Below, piece after piece: positions 29,592-39,088 of a stretch of DNA of 64,000 nt. The stretch comes from Burkholderiaceae bacterium (lineage in GTDB: Bacteria > Pseudomonadota > Gammaproteobacteria > Burkholderiales > Burkholderiaceae_B). The notes under the pieces were generated by a model, which saw nothing but the letters and a program-made list of their open reading frames with translations, was not told where the DNA came from and ran no database searches. The stretch lies in assembly GCA_021208885.1 (NCBI GenBank), contig JAJOJF010000017.1:1-64000 (forward strand), written 5' to 3'. Positions within the stretch are counted from its first letter, which is position 1; every line of letters starts with the position of its first letter. The translations under genes and the position numbers were made by a program.

Positions 29592-30650
29592 CTAGCTGCA
29601 TTGAGCTCTATGTCTGAGCGCATGATCCATGAGGACAATGGCTAAGAGAGCCTCAGCAATCGGCGTGGCACGAATGCCAACACACGGGTCGTGTCTACCG
29701 AGGGTTTGAACCGATACGGGCTCACCCGCCCTGTTGATCGAGCGGCGTTCGATTCGAATGCTTGAAGTCGGCTTGATCGCCAGGCTCACGGTGATATCTT
29801 GCCCCGTAGAAATGCCCCCGAGTACACCACCGGCGTTGTTGGTTAAAAAACCTTCCGGGGTAATTTCGTCTCCGTGCTCCGAACCTTTCTGAGTGACACT
29901 CTTGAAGCCAGCCCCTATTTCCACACCTTTGACCGCATTTAGACCCATCATGGCATGGGCAATATCAGCATCGAGTCGATCGTAGATAGGCTCACCCCAA
30001 CCAGCGGGAACGCCACTAGCTACAACCTCAATCCGTGCTCCGATCGAGTCACCAGCCTTTCGCAGCTGATCCATGTACGACTCTAATGAGTCAATCACGG
30101 ATTCATTGGCAGCGAAAAACGGATTATTCGAGACGTGATCCCAGCTCTCAAATGGAATGTCGATGGGCCCAAGCTGGCTCATGTAACCCCGAACCTCAAT
30201 GCCGTGGGTCACTTTGAGCCATTTTTTGGCGATTGCGCCAGCAGCCACCGTCGGTGCGGTTAGCCTGGCCGACGAACGACCCCCTCCTCTAGGGTCACGA
30301 ACATCGAACTTTTTCCAGTAAGTGTAATCCGCGTGTCCGGGCCTGAAAGTATCGGCAATGTTGGTGTAATCCTTGCTGCGTGCGTCCTGATTACGAATCA
30401 ACAACCCGACTGGCGTACCCGTAGTTACACCTTCAAATACCCCGGACAAGATTTCAACTTGATCGGGCTCTTGTCTTTGGGTGACATGGCGTGATGTCCC
30501 AGGCCTGCGCCTGTCGAGCTCAATTTGTATGTCACTTGCGTCTAGTGCCATCCCGGGTGGGCAGCCATCAACCACGCAGCCAATCGCCGGGCCATGCGAC
30601 TCCCCAAAGTTCGTGACACAAAAAATCTTTCCAAGAGAATTGCCTGACAT
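29592..30650 (-). CDS. aroC: Chorismate synthase
   Basis: A 352-residue FMN-dependent enzyme of the shikimate path. Family signatures are [20 protein letters not shown], the middle [20 protein letters not shown] and the C-terminal [20 protein letters not shown]. It converts EPSP to chorismate, the precursor of all aromatic amino acids. It lies upstream of leuC on the same strand and downstream of the DUF2069 gene. Confidence 0.97.
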   Translation of the reverse strand: MSGNSLGKIFCVTNFGESHGPAIGCVVDGCPPGMALDASDIQIELDRRRPGTSRHVTQRQEPDQVEILSGVFEGVTTGTPVGLLIRNQDARSKDYTNIADTFRPGHADYTYWKKFDVRDPRGGGRSSARLTAPTVAAGAIAKKWLKVTHGIEVRGYMSQLGPIDIPFESWDHVSNNPFFAANESVIDSLESYMDQLRKAGDSIGARIEVVASGVPAGWGEPIYDRLDADIAHAMMGLNAVKGVEIGAGFKSVTQKGSEHGDEITPEGFLTNNAGGVLGGISTGQDITVSLAIKPTSSIRIERRSINRAGEPVSVQTLGRHDPCVGIRATPIAEALLAIVLMDHALRHRAQCS

Positions 30651-30757
30651 GTTCTCGTATAAGTAAGTAATTGCCGGGGTGTGTAGCTAGGCGCATTATG
30701 GCACTTCAAGAGCAGCCTGAGTGTGAACAACCCTAGCCGTTAGGCAGTAATCGCCAC

Positions 30758-31183
30758 TCAGGATAAATTATTTTGGTTCTTTTTTTTGGCCTGCTCAGCC
30801 GCCTTTGCGGCGAGTTTGGCGGGTCGAACATAAAAAATCGCCGCAAAGAAGAAAACCAGTGACAGCAATATTTCAAACCACGCCATCATGATGCTTGGAC
30901 CCGGCGGATCCGACATGACCCGCGTCGCTCCTTCCATCAGATACAGCAACACCAACATGGCCGCCCACTGCATGGTGTAGACACTACCCTTGGCAACCCC
31001 TCGAAAGGCAAATACCAATGGCAAGGCCTTTAAGAACAAGAGCGTTCCGCCAGGACGAAGTGGCGCCAAAAATATCTCCCAAGCCAGGCAAAGCAAAAAC
31101 AGCAGCCAAAGACTGACATTGGCAATCAGTTTTAGACGCTTGGACAGCGCGATTGCCGAGCTTTCGTGTTCAGTTGCTATCAT
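30758..31183 (-). CDS. DUF2069 family membrane protein
   Basis: A 141-residue protein with about four transmembrane helices (LKLIANVSLWLLFLLCLAW, LFLKALPLVFAFRGVA, TMQWAAMLVLLYLMEGATR, FEILLSLVFFFAAIFYV). The GATRVMSD sequence between helices 3 and 4 is a DUF2069 hallmark. The end is basic and Ala-rich. ATG 31183 is taken as the start; the gene diverges from the YihY gene, a frequent neighbour. The function is unknown. Confidence 0.82.
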   Translation of the reverse strand: MIATEHESSAIALSKRLKLIANVSLWLLFLLCLAWEIFLAPLRPGGTLLFLKALPLVFAFRGVAKGSVYTMQWAAMLVLLYLMEGATRVMSDPPGPSIMMAWFEILLSLVFFFAAIFYVRPAKLAAKAAEQAKKKNQNNLS

Positions 31184-31226
31184 GAGTGCATCGCTAAATC
31201 TTCTTGCTAACCATTTTGAGGTGGCT

Positions 31227-32102
31227 ATGAATGGCAACGCATTGAATCATACTTGGCAAACAACGCGCAGAATCTCGAACGCCGCCATGAATGACAATCT
31301 GTTGCACCTTGCTGCAAGCCTGGCGTTCACCACAATTTTGGCCATTGTGCCACTGTTGACGGTCACGTTGTCATTGATGACGGCATTTCCAATATTTTCC
31401 GACTTTGAGACATCCTTGCAGCAATTTTTGCGCCAGCAGTTCTTGCCTGAGCAATTTTCTGCGACTGTCATGCAGTATCTTGATGAGTTTGTCAGCAAAG
31501 CCACAAGCTTATCAACCATTGGCGGCGGCTTTCTGCTAGTGACAGCCATTTTGGTGATCATGTCAGTTGACGACGCGTTAAACGATATCTGGCACGTCAA
31601 GCATCAAAGACCGATTGGACAACGATTCTTGATCTACTGGGCGGTGCTTTCCCTAGGCCCGATCATTTTGGGGGCGAGCCTTTGGGCGTCTTCATCTATG
31701 GTGCAGCAGGCACTTTCTCTCGATAGCACCGAAGCCATTCTGCCCTGGCATGCGGCTGCGTCTTGGTTGCCGTTTGTTATTAGTTGGGTCGGATGCACAT
31801 TGCTCTACGTTGCGGTTCCCAATTGCCGTGTTGGTTTTTTGCCAGCCTTGACCGGAGGATTGGTTAGCAGTTTCTTGTTTCAGCTAATCAAGTGGGGCTT
31901 GGGCGTCTACTTGGCAAATTTCCCCACTTATACGGTGATTTATGGTGCGTTTTCCGTGCTGCCAACCTTCCTCATGTGGATTTATCTGTCATGGCTTGCT
32001 TTTCTGTTTGGTGCGATCGTGGCGGCCAATTTGCCACAAAAACTGGCAGACAATCGAGTCGATGTGCACCTGCACCATGACAAAGAACCAGCGCAATCCT
32101 AA
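31227..32102 (+). CDS. YihY/UPF0761 family inner membrane protein
   Basis: A 291-residue polytopic protein. After a short basic start comes LLHLAASLAFTTILAIVPLL, then DALNDIWHVKHQRP, LSLGPIILGASLWAS, and FPTYTVIYGAFSVLPTFLMW, WIYLSWLAFLFGA at the end, the family hallmark. It was once annotated as ribonuclease BN, a function since assigned to another protein. ATG 31227 has GAGGTGG upstream; ATG 31182 is in frame and would overlap the divergent DUF2069 start. Confidence 0.85.
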   Translation: MNGNALNHTWQTTRRISNAAMNDNLLHLAASLAFTTILAIVPLLTVTLSLMTAFPIFSDFETSLQQFLRQQFLPEQFSATVMQYLDEFVSKATSLSTIGGGFLLVTAILVIMSVDDALNDIWHVKHQRPIGQRFLIYWAVLSLGPIILGASLWASSSMVQQALSLDSTEAILPWHAAASWLPFVISWVGCTLLYVAVPNCRVGFLPALTGGLVSSFLFQLIKWGLGVYLANFPTYTVIYGAFSVLPTFLMWIYLSWLAFLFGAIVAANLPQKLADNRVDVHLHHDKEPAQS

Positions 32103-32148
32103 AATTCATAAAAAACTCGTTTAAACATCAGTGCTCGGGAGACCTTTT

Positions 32149-32595
32149 ATGCTTAAAGTCAGTGAAATCTTGAAGGTCAAGGGCAACACTTTATTTACCG
32201 CAACCCCAGATCTGCCAGTGCGCGAAGCAATCAGCACCATGAGCGAGCATGACATTGGCTCGCTGGTCATTATGGAGCACGGTGTACTTGTTGGTATGTT
32301 GACGTTTCGGGAGATCTTGCGTCATCTGCAGGCCAACAATGGCAGCGTCGGTGACTTCACCATAAGAGCCATCATGGACGATGCGCCTTTAAGTGTGACG
32401 CCCAATACCGATGCAGACGAGTTGCAACGCCTGATGCTGGCCAAACATTCCCGTTATATGCCCGTCATGGATGGCCCCACTCTCATGGGCGTCATTTCGT
32501 TCTATGACCTTGCTCAGGCAATTGTCGCGGCTCAACAGTTTGAGAATTCAATGCTGAAAGCCTACATTCGTGACTGGCCGTCAGAGACACCGTAA
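32149..32595 (+). CDS. CBS domain-containing protein
   Basis: A 148-residue protein with tandem CBS motifs. Motif 1 is DLPVREAISTMSEHDIGSLV, VLVGMLTFREILRHL and motif 2 is VTPNTDADELQRLMLAKHSR, YMPVMDGPTLMGVISFYDLA. CBS pairs bind adenosine nucleotides and regulate fused or partner proteins; the partner is not evident. ATG 32149 follows GGGAG; a GTG at 32131 is also possible. It lies after YihY on the plus strand. Confidence 0.88.
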   Translation: MLKVSEILKVKGNTLFTATPDLPVREAISTMSEHDIGSLVIMEHGVLVGMLTFREILRHLQANNGSVGDFTIRAIMDDAPLSVTPNTDADELQRLMLAKHSRYMPVMDGPTLMGVISFYDLAQAIVAAQQFENSMLKAYIRDWPSETP

Positions 32596-32628
32596 CCGCT
32601 AGAGACCGGTTTGACAGGCCAAAGTTGT

Positions 32629-33606
32629 CTATTGCGCGACTTGCTGCCACGCTTGATTGATGAGTTCGGGATCATTGGCTGCCAGCAGTGACTGATCAGA
32701 CAAGATTCGCCGCCATTGCCTTGCGCCGCGACGGCCCTGAGCATACCCTAGCATTGTGCGAGCGATGACTCGCAATGGGACACCTTTACTAACTTGACAA
32801 GCAGCGTATTGCGTCATGGCTGACAACACGTCTGATTCAACAGCAGGTTCGGCTCGATGACCTAAAGCCACTGACAAAGCGTCGAGTATCGCCGGATCAT
32901 GCCATGCAGCACGTCCGAGCATGACACCGTCAAATTCGGACAGTGCCTCAAGACATTGGTCAACTTGTGTGAGTCCACCATTGATCACGAATACAGCATC
33001 TGGAAAGTCTAGACGCAGTTTAGCGGCTTGGTCATAGCGCAATGGCGGAATCTCGCGATTTTCTTTAGGTGACAGGCCACCCAAAATCGCATGCCGGGCA
33101 TGCACGATAAACACGCGGCATCCCACGTCGAATAATTTGCCGACAAAGTCACGCACAAAGTCGTAACCTGTCGTACCATCAAGCCCCAAACGATGCTTAA
33201 CAGTCACGGGTACCGAGACGGCATCCTGCATGGCTTTGATACAGTCTGCAACTAGCTCAGGCTCACGCATCAGGCATGCACCGAAGGCTCCTTTTTGAAC
33301 TCGTTCGGATGGACATCCACAATTCAGGTTGATTTCGTCGTAGCCCCAGCGCTGGCCAATCCTCGCGCAAATGGCGAGATCCTTGGGATCACTAGCGCCA
33401 AGCTGTAGCGCAACGGGATGTTCAGCCGCATTGAAATCAAGGTGACGTGCCTGATCCCCATAAATCAAGGCGCCGGTTGTGGTCATTTCGCTGTAAAGCC
33501 TCGCTTTCGGGGCCAGCAACCGATGAAAAAAGCGGCAATGACGATCCGTAACATCGATCATCGGAGCCACACACATTTGCCAGTCTTGAGGATTCACAGG
33601 TTTCAT
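32629..33606 (-). CDS. dusA: tRNA-dihydrouridine(20/20a) synthase DusA
   Basis: A 325-residue flavin barrel enzyme. It begins MCVAPMIDVTDRHCRFFHRL at residue 11, and the catalytic Cys is in EINLNCGCPSERVQKGAFGA. VTVKHRLGLDG and FIVHARHAILGGLSPKENRE are further DusA marks. It reduces uridine 20/20a in the D-loop. It lies divergent from thrB. Confidence 0.95.
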   Translation of the reverse strand: MKPVNPQDWQMCVAPMIDVTDRHCRFFHRLLAPKARLYSEMTTTGALIYGDQARHLDFNAAEHPVALQLGASDPKDLAICARIGQRWGYDEINLNCGCPSERVQKGAFGACLMREPELVADCIKAMQDAVSVPVTVKHRLGLDGTTGYDFVRDFVGKLFDVGCRVFIVHARHAILGGLSPKENREIPPLRYDQAAKLRLDFPDAVFVINGGLTQVDQCLEALSEFDGVMLGRAAWHDPAILDALSVALGHRAEPAVESDVLSAMTQYAACQVSKGVPLRVIARTMLGYAQGRRGARQWRRILSDQSLLAANDPELINQAWQQVAQ

Positions 33607-33719
33607 GGGTCGTATTGTACGGTGTCACAACCACCGAGCCCGAGAGCTTCCTTAGCTCGTCTACAATGCCGATACTTACGCAACGAGATTGCACTGACTC
33701 ATACTTTTGGTGACCCCCC

Positions 33720-34694
33720 ATGGCTGTTTTCACGCCAGTCAATGACGACCAGGTGCGCGAATTGCTTGCGAGCTATTCGCTTGGAGAGCTGACGGCTCTG
33801 ACCGGCATATCAGCTGGCATAGAGAACAGCAACTACTTCCTTGACACGACCAATGGGAATTATGTGTTGACGATCTTCGAGGTGCTCAAGTTCGAACAAC
33901 TGCCGTTTTACGTCGAATTGATGTACTGGCTAGCAAGTCGCGACGTAGCAGTTCCCATGCCTCAGACTCGTCAAGACGGGCAACGCATCTCGAGCTTGTG
34001 CGACAAGCCCGCGATCATCGTTTCAAAGCTGCCTGGTCAATGGGTAAAGCAACCGACCACGCTTCACTGCTCATTGGCTGCACACACCATGGCTCGGATC
34101 CATCTCGCTGCGCGAGACTTCCAACTTAAACAACCAAACTTGCGTGGCTTGTCCTGGTGGCAAACAACTGCTCCCTTGCTGAAAGATTTTCTGACTGACG
34201 CACAACACGACTTGCTGTGGCAAGCGCTACATGAACAGATCGAGCTGCACGCCAGTGGCGTGCTCGCTGAGTTGCCTTACGGCCCTGCTCACTGTGATTA
34301 TTTCCGTGACAACACCCTATTCACGGGCCCAGCAGATGCGCCTGGCATGGGTGGCGTCATTGATTTTTACTTCGCTGGCTGCGACTATTGGTTGTTTGAT
34401 CTGGCTGTGGCAATTAATGATTGGTGTATTGATCGAACAACGGGCGCACTGTTGCCGGCACACGTAAAAGCATGGTTTGACGCATACCAAAACGTTAGGC
34501 CACTGACACAGGCCGAGCGAGGCGTATGGCCACTAATGCTGCGTGCGGCAGCTTTGCGCTTTTGGATCTCGCGCTTGTTTGACTATCACTGCCCCCGTCC
34601 TGCTGAGCAGTTGACTCCCCATGATCCAACGCATTTCGAGCGGATTCTAAGGCTAAGGATGACACAGGCAGCACCGCCAATTCCGGAGATTTGA
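33720..34694 (+). CDS. thrB: Homoserine kinase, APH-fold type
   Basis: A 324-residue kinase of the aminoglycoside-phosphotransferase fold, the ThrB form of betaproteobacteria and pseudomonads. Key parts are the ATP-loop GISAGIENSNYFLDT, Lys/Glu pocket FEVLKFEQLPFYVELMYWLA, catalytic loop PAHCDYFRDNTLF and metal motif GVIDFYFAG. It phosphorylates homoserine for ThrC. The catalytic loop has HCDYF rather than the common HGDLF, a conservative change. The gene is 3 bases before the BPSS1780-like gene. Confidence 0.93.
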   Translation: MAVFTPVNDDQVRELLASYSLGELTALTGISAGIENSNYFLDTTNGNYVLTIFEVLKFEQLPFYVELMYWLASRDVAVPMPQTRQDGQRISSLCDKPAIIVSKLPGQWVKQPTTLHCSLAAHTMARIHLAARDFQLKQPNLRGLSWWQTTAPLLKDFLTDAQHDLLWQALHEQIELHASGVLAELPYGPAHCDYFRDNTLFTGPADAPGMGGVIDFYFAGCDYWLFDLAVAINDWCIDRTTGALLPAHVKAWFDAYQNVRPLTQAERGVWPLMLRAAALRFWISRLFDYHCPRPAEQLTPHDPTHFERILRLRMTQAAPPIPEI

Positions 34695-34697
34695 AGC

Positions 34698-35473
34698 ATG
34701 CAAGCTGTATCACTGCCCGCTGCCGCGGGATGGCAATGGATTATTGAAGGCTGGACTCTGTTCAAGAAGCAACCCATGGCTCTGTTTAGCTGGGCGATGT
34801 TTGTTACCCTGATTTTGATATTTGCTACCCTGACAGCGCCGATTGGGCCTTTGTTATTTATTGTTCTGATGCCTGCCATCACGTTGGTCACGCTATCAAT
34901 TACGCGACAGGTTGCCAACGGACAAAAGCTTTCGGCGAGCATGTGGTTTGAACCGCTCAAGCCTAAAGGGTTGTTTAAAAAATTGCTGGCCCTCGGCATC
35001 ATCTACGTTGTGATCTGTTTGGCCGTTGGCTTTATGGTTTTTTGCCGTTTGCAGGAGAGCTCGGACAGGCCATGCAAACCCTGGCTGACACACAGGACAT
35101 GGAACCACTAATAGACACTCTGCAGACGCCCATGTTGATATTTGCGGTGTTTTATTTCGTATTGGCCGCACTTTTCTGGTACTCACCTGTATTGATTGGC
35201 TGGCATCAAACGCCGGTTGGCAAGGCGCTTTTCTTTAGCGCTGTGGCTTGCTGGCGCAACAAATGGGCGTTCTTGGTATACGGCGCAGCATGGGCAGCGA
35301 TATTTTTTGGGGCTGATCTTTTATTTGGAGCCATCGTAACGCTAGGAATTCCAATCGACATCGCCGCTGCTTTACAACTGCCATTAAACGTATTGCTGGG
35401 TAGCGTGCTATACGCCAGCTTTTATCCGACCTTTGTAAAAGTGTTCGGAAGCGTCGAGCCACTCGCTCAGTAA
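34698..35473 (+). CDS. BPSS1780-type integral membrane protein, reading frame broken by one base
   Basis: The first part (MQAVSLPAAAGWQWIIEGWTLF, QPMALFSWAMF...) runs in one frame until GFMVF; then the frame leads to a stop at 35109-35111. The rest continues in the -1 frame from the six-T run at 35038-35043 (LPFAGELGQAMQTLADT, further membrane helices, end at 35473). One extra T restores a 258-residue protein with about six membrane helices. The N-terminal AAGWQWIIEGWTLF sequence is typical of this family. The function is unknown. It overlaps the 3' end of the convergent DUF192 gene by 66 bases. Confidence 0.7.
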
Positions 35474-35782
35474 GGTGATTTCTTCGCAAATTCGGTCAAG
35501 CTCGGGTTCAGTCCTTTGCGACATCTCGATGACTGACTGAGCCTCAAACGTGCCATACACCCGACATGGTTTGGCACAGATTTGGCGATCCACGATTTTG
35601 AACAGTCCGTTTAGAAAAATCAGTGATAGTGGTTCTCGCATGCCAAAAGTGTGCACATAACGACACTTGGAGAGCCAAACAGCGTCTCGGCGACCAAGGG
35701 GCTGACTTTTGTAAAGACCGATCAAACGTGACTTGAAATCCTGGCAAACCTGGATATCTAACGACTCTGTTCTCAACCTCAA
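35408..35782 (-). CDS. DUF192 family protein
   Basis: A 124-residue protein with the DUF192 pattern: RLIGLYKSQPLGRRDAVWLS, then YVHTFGMREPLSLIFLNG and CRVYGTFEAQSVIEM. The reading starts at TTG 35782, which overlaps the tadC stop (TTGA), so it is coupled to the Tad genes; no ATG is near. It has no signal peptide, and some relatives do. The last 66 bases overlap the convergent membrane protein gene. The function is unknown; DUF192 genes commonly close Tad loci in this group as far as I recall, which needs checking. Confidence 0.72.
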   Translation of the reverse strand: MRLRTESLDIQVCQDFKSRLIGLYKSQPLGRRDAVWLSKCRYVHTFGMREPLSLIFLNGLFKIVDRQICAKPCRVYGTFEAQSVIEMSQRTEPELDRICEEITLLSEWLDASEHFYKGRIKAGV

Positions 35783-36573
35783 ATCAAATCTCCCATGTTG
35801 ATATAGATGGAAAATCCAAGCACGAGAAATGTGCTCGGAAAAAAGCAAACAACGAGTGGCAGCAACATTTTGACTGGCGCTTTTAGCGCCTGTTTTTCGG
35901 CATTCATCATGCGTTCCTGCCTTAATTGATGGCTGTGCGCCTGCAGGCTTGCAGCCATTCCACTGCCGGATTGCTCGGCCTGAATAAGGGCAACGCAAAT
36001 TCGGCGTAACGCAGGTGATTGCACGCGATCAAGCATCTGTTTGAAAGCCTGAATACGAGCTGTGCCAGAGCGTACCTGCAGCAGCCAGGTACGCCACAAG
36101 TTCGCTAATGCCGTCTTTGCTTGAAATCCCAGTACGAGTTGAACTGCCGTTTGTAAATTCATGCCAGCTGACAAGCTCATGCTGAGTAAATCGAGAAATG
36201 CTGGCAACTGGCTCGTCAATAACCTTTGCTGCTCCTTAATGCGCTGTGCCAGCCAGACGCCAATCAGTGCCCAACCGACGATCACACCAGCAATCGTCCA
36301 AAGCAGACCAAATCCAAACATAAGCACAGCAAGACCCACACAAAAGCCTGAGACCAACCTCAACGCCCAAAGGTCTGCGACGTGCCAATGAGCCAGATTG
36401 GCATGGCAGAGTTGCCTGGCATAACGCTCACGCACTGCCCAGCGCATCATGCGCTCACACCATTGCCGCCAAGGAACTGCCCTAACTGACGAGACTGTCG
36501 TGGCAGCCACGAAAATCAGCAAAAAAACAGCCAAACCAGCCACTGTGGCAATACTCGCGGAAAACCAATTCAA
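35779..36573 (-). CDS. tadC: Tad/Flp pilus assembly protein TadC
   Basis: A 264-residue T2SF-domain membrane protein. Features are an N-terminal helix (SIATVAGLAVFLLIF), two more helices near 75-105, the T2SF core (LPAFLDLLSMSLSAGMNLQT, RQERMMNAEKQALKAPVKML) and a final helix (LLPLVVCFFPSTFLVLGFS). It is the platform protein that pairs with TadB and the ATPase TadA. It is 10 bases after tadB. Confidence 0.9.
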   Translation of the reverse strand: MNWFSASIATVAGLAVFLLIFVAATTVSSVRAVPWRQWCERMMRWAVRERYARQLCHANLAHWHVADLWALRLVSGFCVGLAVLMFGFGLLWTIAGVIVGWALIGVWLAQRIKEQQRLLTSQLPAFLDLLSMSLSAGMNLQTAVQLVLGFQAKTALANLWRTWLLQVRSGTARIQAFKQMLDRVQSPALRRICVALIQAEQSGSGMAASLQAHSHQLRQERMMNAEKQALKAPVKMLLPLVVCFFPSTFLVLGFSIYINMGDLI

Positions 36574-36583
36574 GGCGCACCCC

Positions 36584-37435
36584 TCAAGCTCGCAACGCGA
36601 CTGTTCGACGCAGCCACCAAATGCCTAAAACCTCAAAAAAAACAATGACCATCAACACCAGGTGCCCTGCCTTGCTATAGAGCAAGGCATCCGCAAACGT
36701 TGGGTCCATGGCGCCGAGTGCAGCCATCAATGCCAGTGGCATTGCACCCATAACCCAAGCTTGTAGCCAACCCTGAGCAGTCAAAGCCGACAGCCTTGCA
36801 TTAATTTGCTGGTTCGCCTGCATTGTCTGTCCGGTTTGTTCCAGCATCATCGCCAATGGCCCGCCAGTTTGTAGGGCAACGCGAACGGTCACAGCAAGCA
36901 ACTCTAGGGAGTCTCCGCCAATTCGGGCAGCTAATTGTTGAAAGGCGTCTGGCGGACTTGCCCCGAGCCGGATTTGTCGGTTCACGACCGACATCTCCTG
37001 CGATAAAGGTGGCATGGCATGCATCACGAGCCCTTGCAAAGCACTTGCCAAACTTGAGCCAGCGCGGATTGACCCAGCCATTGAAAGCAAGGCTTCTGGC
37101 AACTGCAGTTCAAATGCCCGAATGCGTTGGCGCCTTGCCCAAGATATACCAAGGCTTGGCAAGCACCAGCAAAAAAGCAAAGCAATAATGCCGGCTATTA
37201 CACCAAGTCCGCTTGCAACAGAGGCAGCAAGCAACAATAGCCCCACAACAAAGGCGGCTGGCCACAGTAGCTTTAAATCAACATACAGAAACAAATCTCG
37301 CAGCCGATGCTCGGCCTCAGAGGTGTAAAGCATTCTGTGTCTATCAAGCGCCGCGTATAAGGCTCGCTGAATTAACCAGGCAGCCCAGGCCACGGCCACA
37401 GCACCTGAGAGCAACCACCACCAATACAGATTCAT
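36584..37435 (-). CDS. tadB: Tad/Flp pilus assembly protein TadB
   Basis: A 283-residue T2SF-domain membrane protein: helices at the start and around 55-95, core ELQLPEALLSMAGSIRAGSS and LEQTGQTMQANQQINARLSA, and C-terminal helices (AWVMGAMPLALMAALGAM, LMVIVFFEVLGIWWL). It overlaps the tadA stop by ATGA. With TadC it forms the inner membrane platform. Confidence 0.9.
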   Translation of the reverse strand: MNLYWWWLLSGAVAVAWAAWLIQRALYAALDRHRMLYTSEAEHRLRDLFLYVDLKLLWPAAFVVGLLLLAASVASGLGVIAGIIALLFCWCLPSLGISWARRQRIRAFELQLPEALLSMAGSIRAGSSLASALQGLVMHAMPPLSQEMSVVNRQIRLGASPPDAFQQLAARIGGDSLELLAVTVRVALQTGGPLAMMLEQTGQTMQANQQINARLSALTAQGWLQAWVMGAMPLALMAALGAMDPTFADALLYSKAGHLVLMVIVFFEVLGIWWLRRTVALRA

Positions 37436-39060
37436 CAGACATCTGCCCCACTATGCGCAAACCACTTTTCAATGTCCTGGATTTGCGCGCTGTCCTCCGA
37501 TTCGCGCCATTGCCTTAGGAATGTGGGCGGCAATCCCTGCGGCAAGCAACAACGTTGGTGGTGATCCAAGCGCACGAGCGGCTGCAACTGTATCTGGCCT
37601 GACTCAAGCCCTGTGAGTTCATCAATAGCTGTGATCATGCGTTTACCGTCAGGCAGGCGTGATTGTTGCACGATCAACTGAATGGCTCGTGCAATCTGAT
37701 CGCGTATAGCTAGCAGGGGCAACTCTTTGCCTGCCATCAACACCATGGTTTCCAGTCGAGACAAGGCATCTCTCGGGCTGTTAGCGTGCAGGGTTGTTAG
37801 CGACCCATCATGACCGGTGTTCATCGCTGCTAGCATGTCGATTGCCTCAGCGCCACGGCACTCCCCGACCACGATGCGATCTGGTCGCATGCGCAAGGCA
37901 TTGCGAACAAGATCGCGAATCGTAATTTCACCGCTGCCTTCAACATTGCGAGGCCTTGATTCGAGGCTAACCACATGGGGATGGCCAATTTGCAATTCAG
38001 CCGCATCTTCAATCGTGATGACACGCTGGTTAGAGGGAATCTGGCTGCCAAGCACGTTTAGCAATGTCGTCTTGCCAGACCCTGTGCCACCGGATATCAA
38101 GATGTTCAGCCTGTGGTGGACCGCTAGCGTAAGAAATTGCGCTAACTCCCTCGTCATTGAACCGAGATTCACCAGATCAGAAAGCTGCAAACGCTTGGTC
38201 GGGAATTTGCGAATCGTCAGACAAGCACCATGCAATGCGATGGGTGCAATCACCGCATTGACTCTAGAGCCATCAGACAGACGTGCATCGACCATCGGCG
38301 ATGCATCATCAATGCGTCGACCAATTGGATACACGATACGCTCGATCACGGTGCGTACTGCTGCGTCATTAACAAAATTGACTGAATGTCGCCGCAGCGC
38401 TCCCTCCCGTTCAACGTAAATCTGGTCATGACGGTTGACCATGATTTCAGACACGGACGGATCGTCGATTAACGGCTGAAGAACACCGAGACCGACAACA
38501 TCGCTGACGACCGCCTCGATGATCAACTCTTGCTGCGCAACCGTCAATCCCCGGTCATCACAGGCAAGCATGTCACGCAAGGCTTCCTGCGCTTTGGTTT
38601 TTAGAATCTCTGTGGGCAGATTGTTTAAGTCAAGTTTGCGAACATCCAGAAGCGCGATCAGTTCCGCGTGTAAGACAGAACGGATCTCTGAGTCAATTAC
38701 AACGCCTGATTCGCTGGGTTCGTCAAACGTTCTGGAATCATCTGGCACCGTGCATCGATCTACGGCAACAGGCTGGACCCATCTAAAACGCAATCGGCAT
38801 GGTCCAATCGTGACATCATCGGTCGCTAGCAGTGGGAAATGCTGGGCACACCGTATGCCGTTGATGCGCATGCCAAGCAAGCTGCCGAGATCTTCAATCT
38901 GCAAAAAATCACCGAGCTTAGACACGCGTGCCTGGGTTCGTCCGACACGCCAATGGGCCAAACGAATTTCACATTCGGCGTCCTTGCCGATGACAGCTGG
39001 CACGGAAACTTCGAGCACTTGCTCACGCCCGTCTTCGTAACGAATATCAACCGATAGCAA
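37435..39060 (-). CDS. tadA: Tad pilus ATPase TadA/CpaF fused to an N-terminal FHA-like domain
   Basis: A 541-residue protein. Residues about 1-105 look like a forkhead-associated domain (SVPAVIGKDAECEIRLAHWR, FLQIEDLGSLLGMRING). The CpaF-type ATPase follows: VNRHDQIYVEREG, Walker A GGTGSGKTTLLN, ITIEDAAELQI, the His box TGHDGSLTTLHANSPRDALS. FHA residues that bind phosphothreonine are altered (GK for GR, GRTQ for SRxH). TTG 39060 is chosen: it has GGAGTG eight bases before it and follows the rcpA stop at 39089; the longer frame lies inside rcpA. It would power pilin assembly. Confidence 0.92.
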   Translation of the reverse strand: MLSVDIRYEDGREQVLEVSVPAVIGKDAECEIRLAHWRVGRTQARVSKLGDFLQIEDLGSLLGMRINGIRCAQHFPLLATDDVTIGPCRLRFRWVQPVAVDRCTVPDDSRTFDEPSESGVVIDSEIRSVLHAELIALLDVRKLDLNNLPTEILKTKAQEALRDMLACDDRGLTVAQQELIIEAVVSDVVGLGVLQPLIDDPSVSEIMVNRHDQIYVEREGALRRHSVNFVNDAAVRTVIERIVYPIGRRIDDASPMVDARLSDGSRVNAVIAPIALHGACLTIRKFPTKRLQLSDLVNLGSMTRELAQFLTLAVHHRLNILISGGTGSGKTTLLNVLGSQIPSNQRVITIEDAAELQIGHPHVVSLESRPRNVEGSGEITIRDLVRNALRMRPDRIVVGECRGAEAIDMLAAMNTGHDGSLTTLHANSPRDALSRLETMVLMAGKELPLLAIRDQIARAIQLIVQQSRLPDGKRMITAIDELTGLESGQIQLQPLVRLDHHQRCCLPQGLPPTFLRQWRESEDSAQIQDIEKWFAHSGADV

Positions 39061-39088
39061 TTTATTTGCACTCCATTTATGTGCTGGT

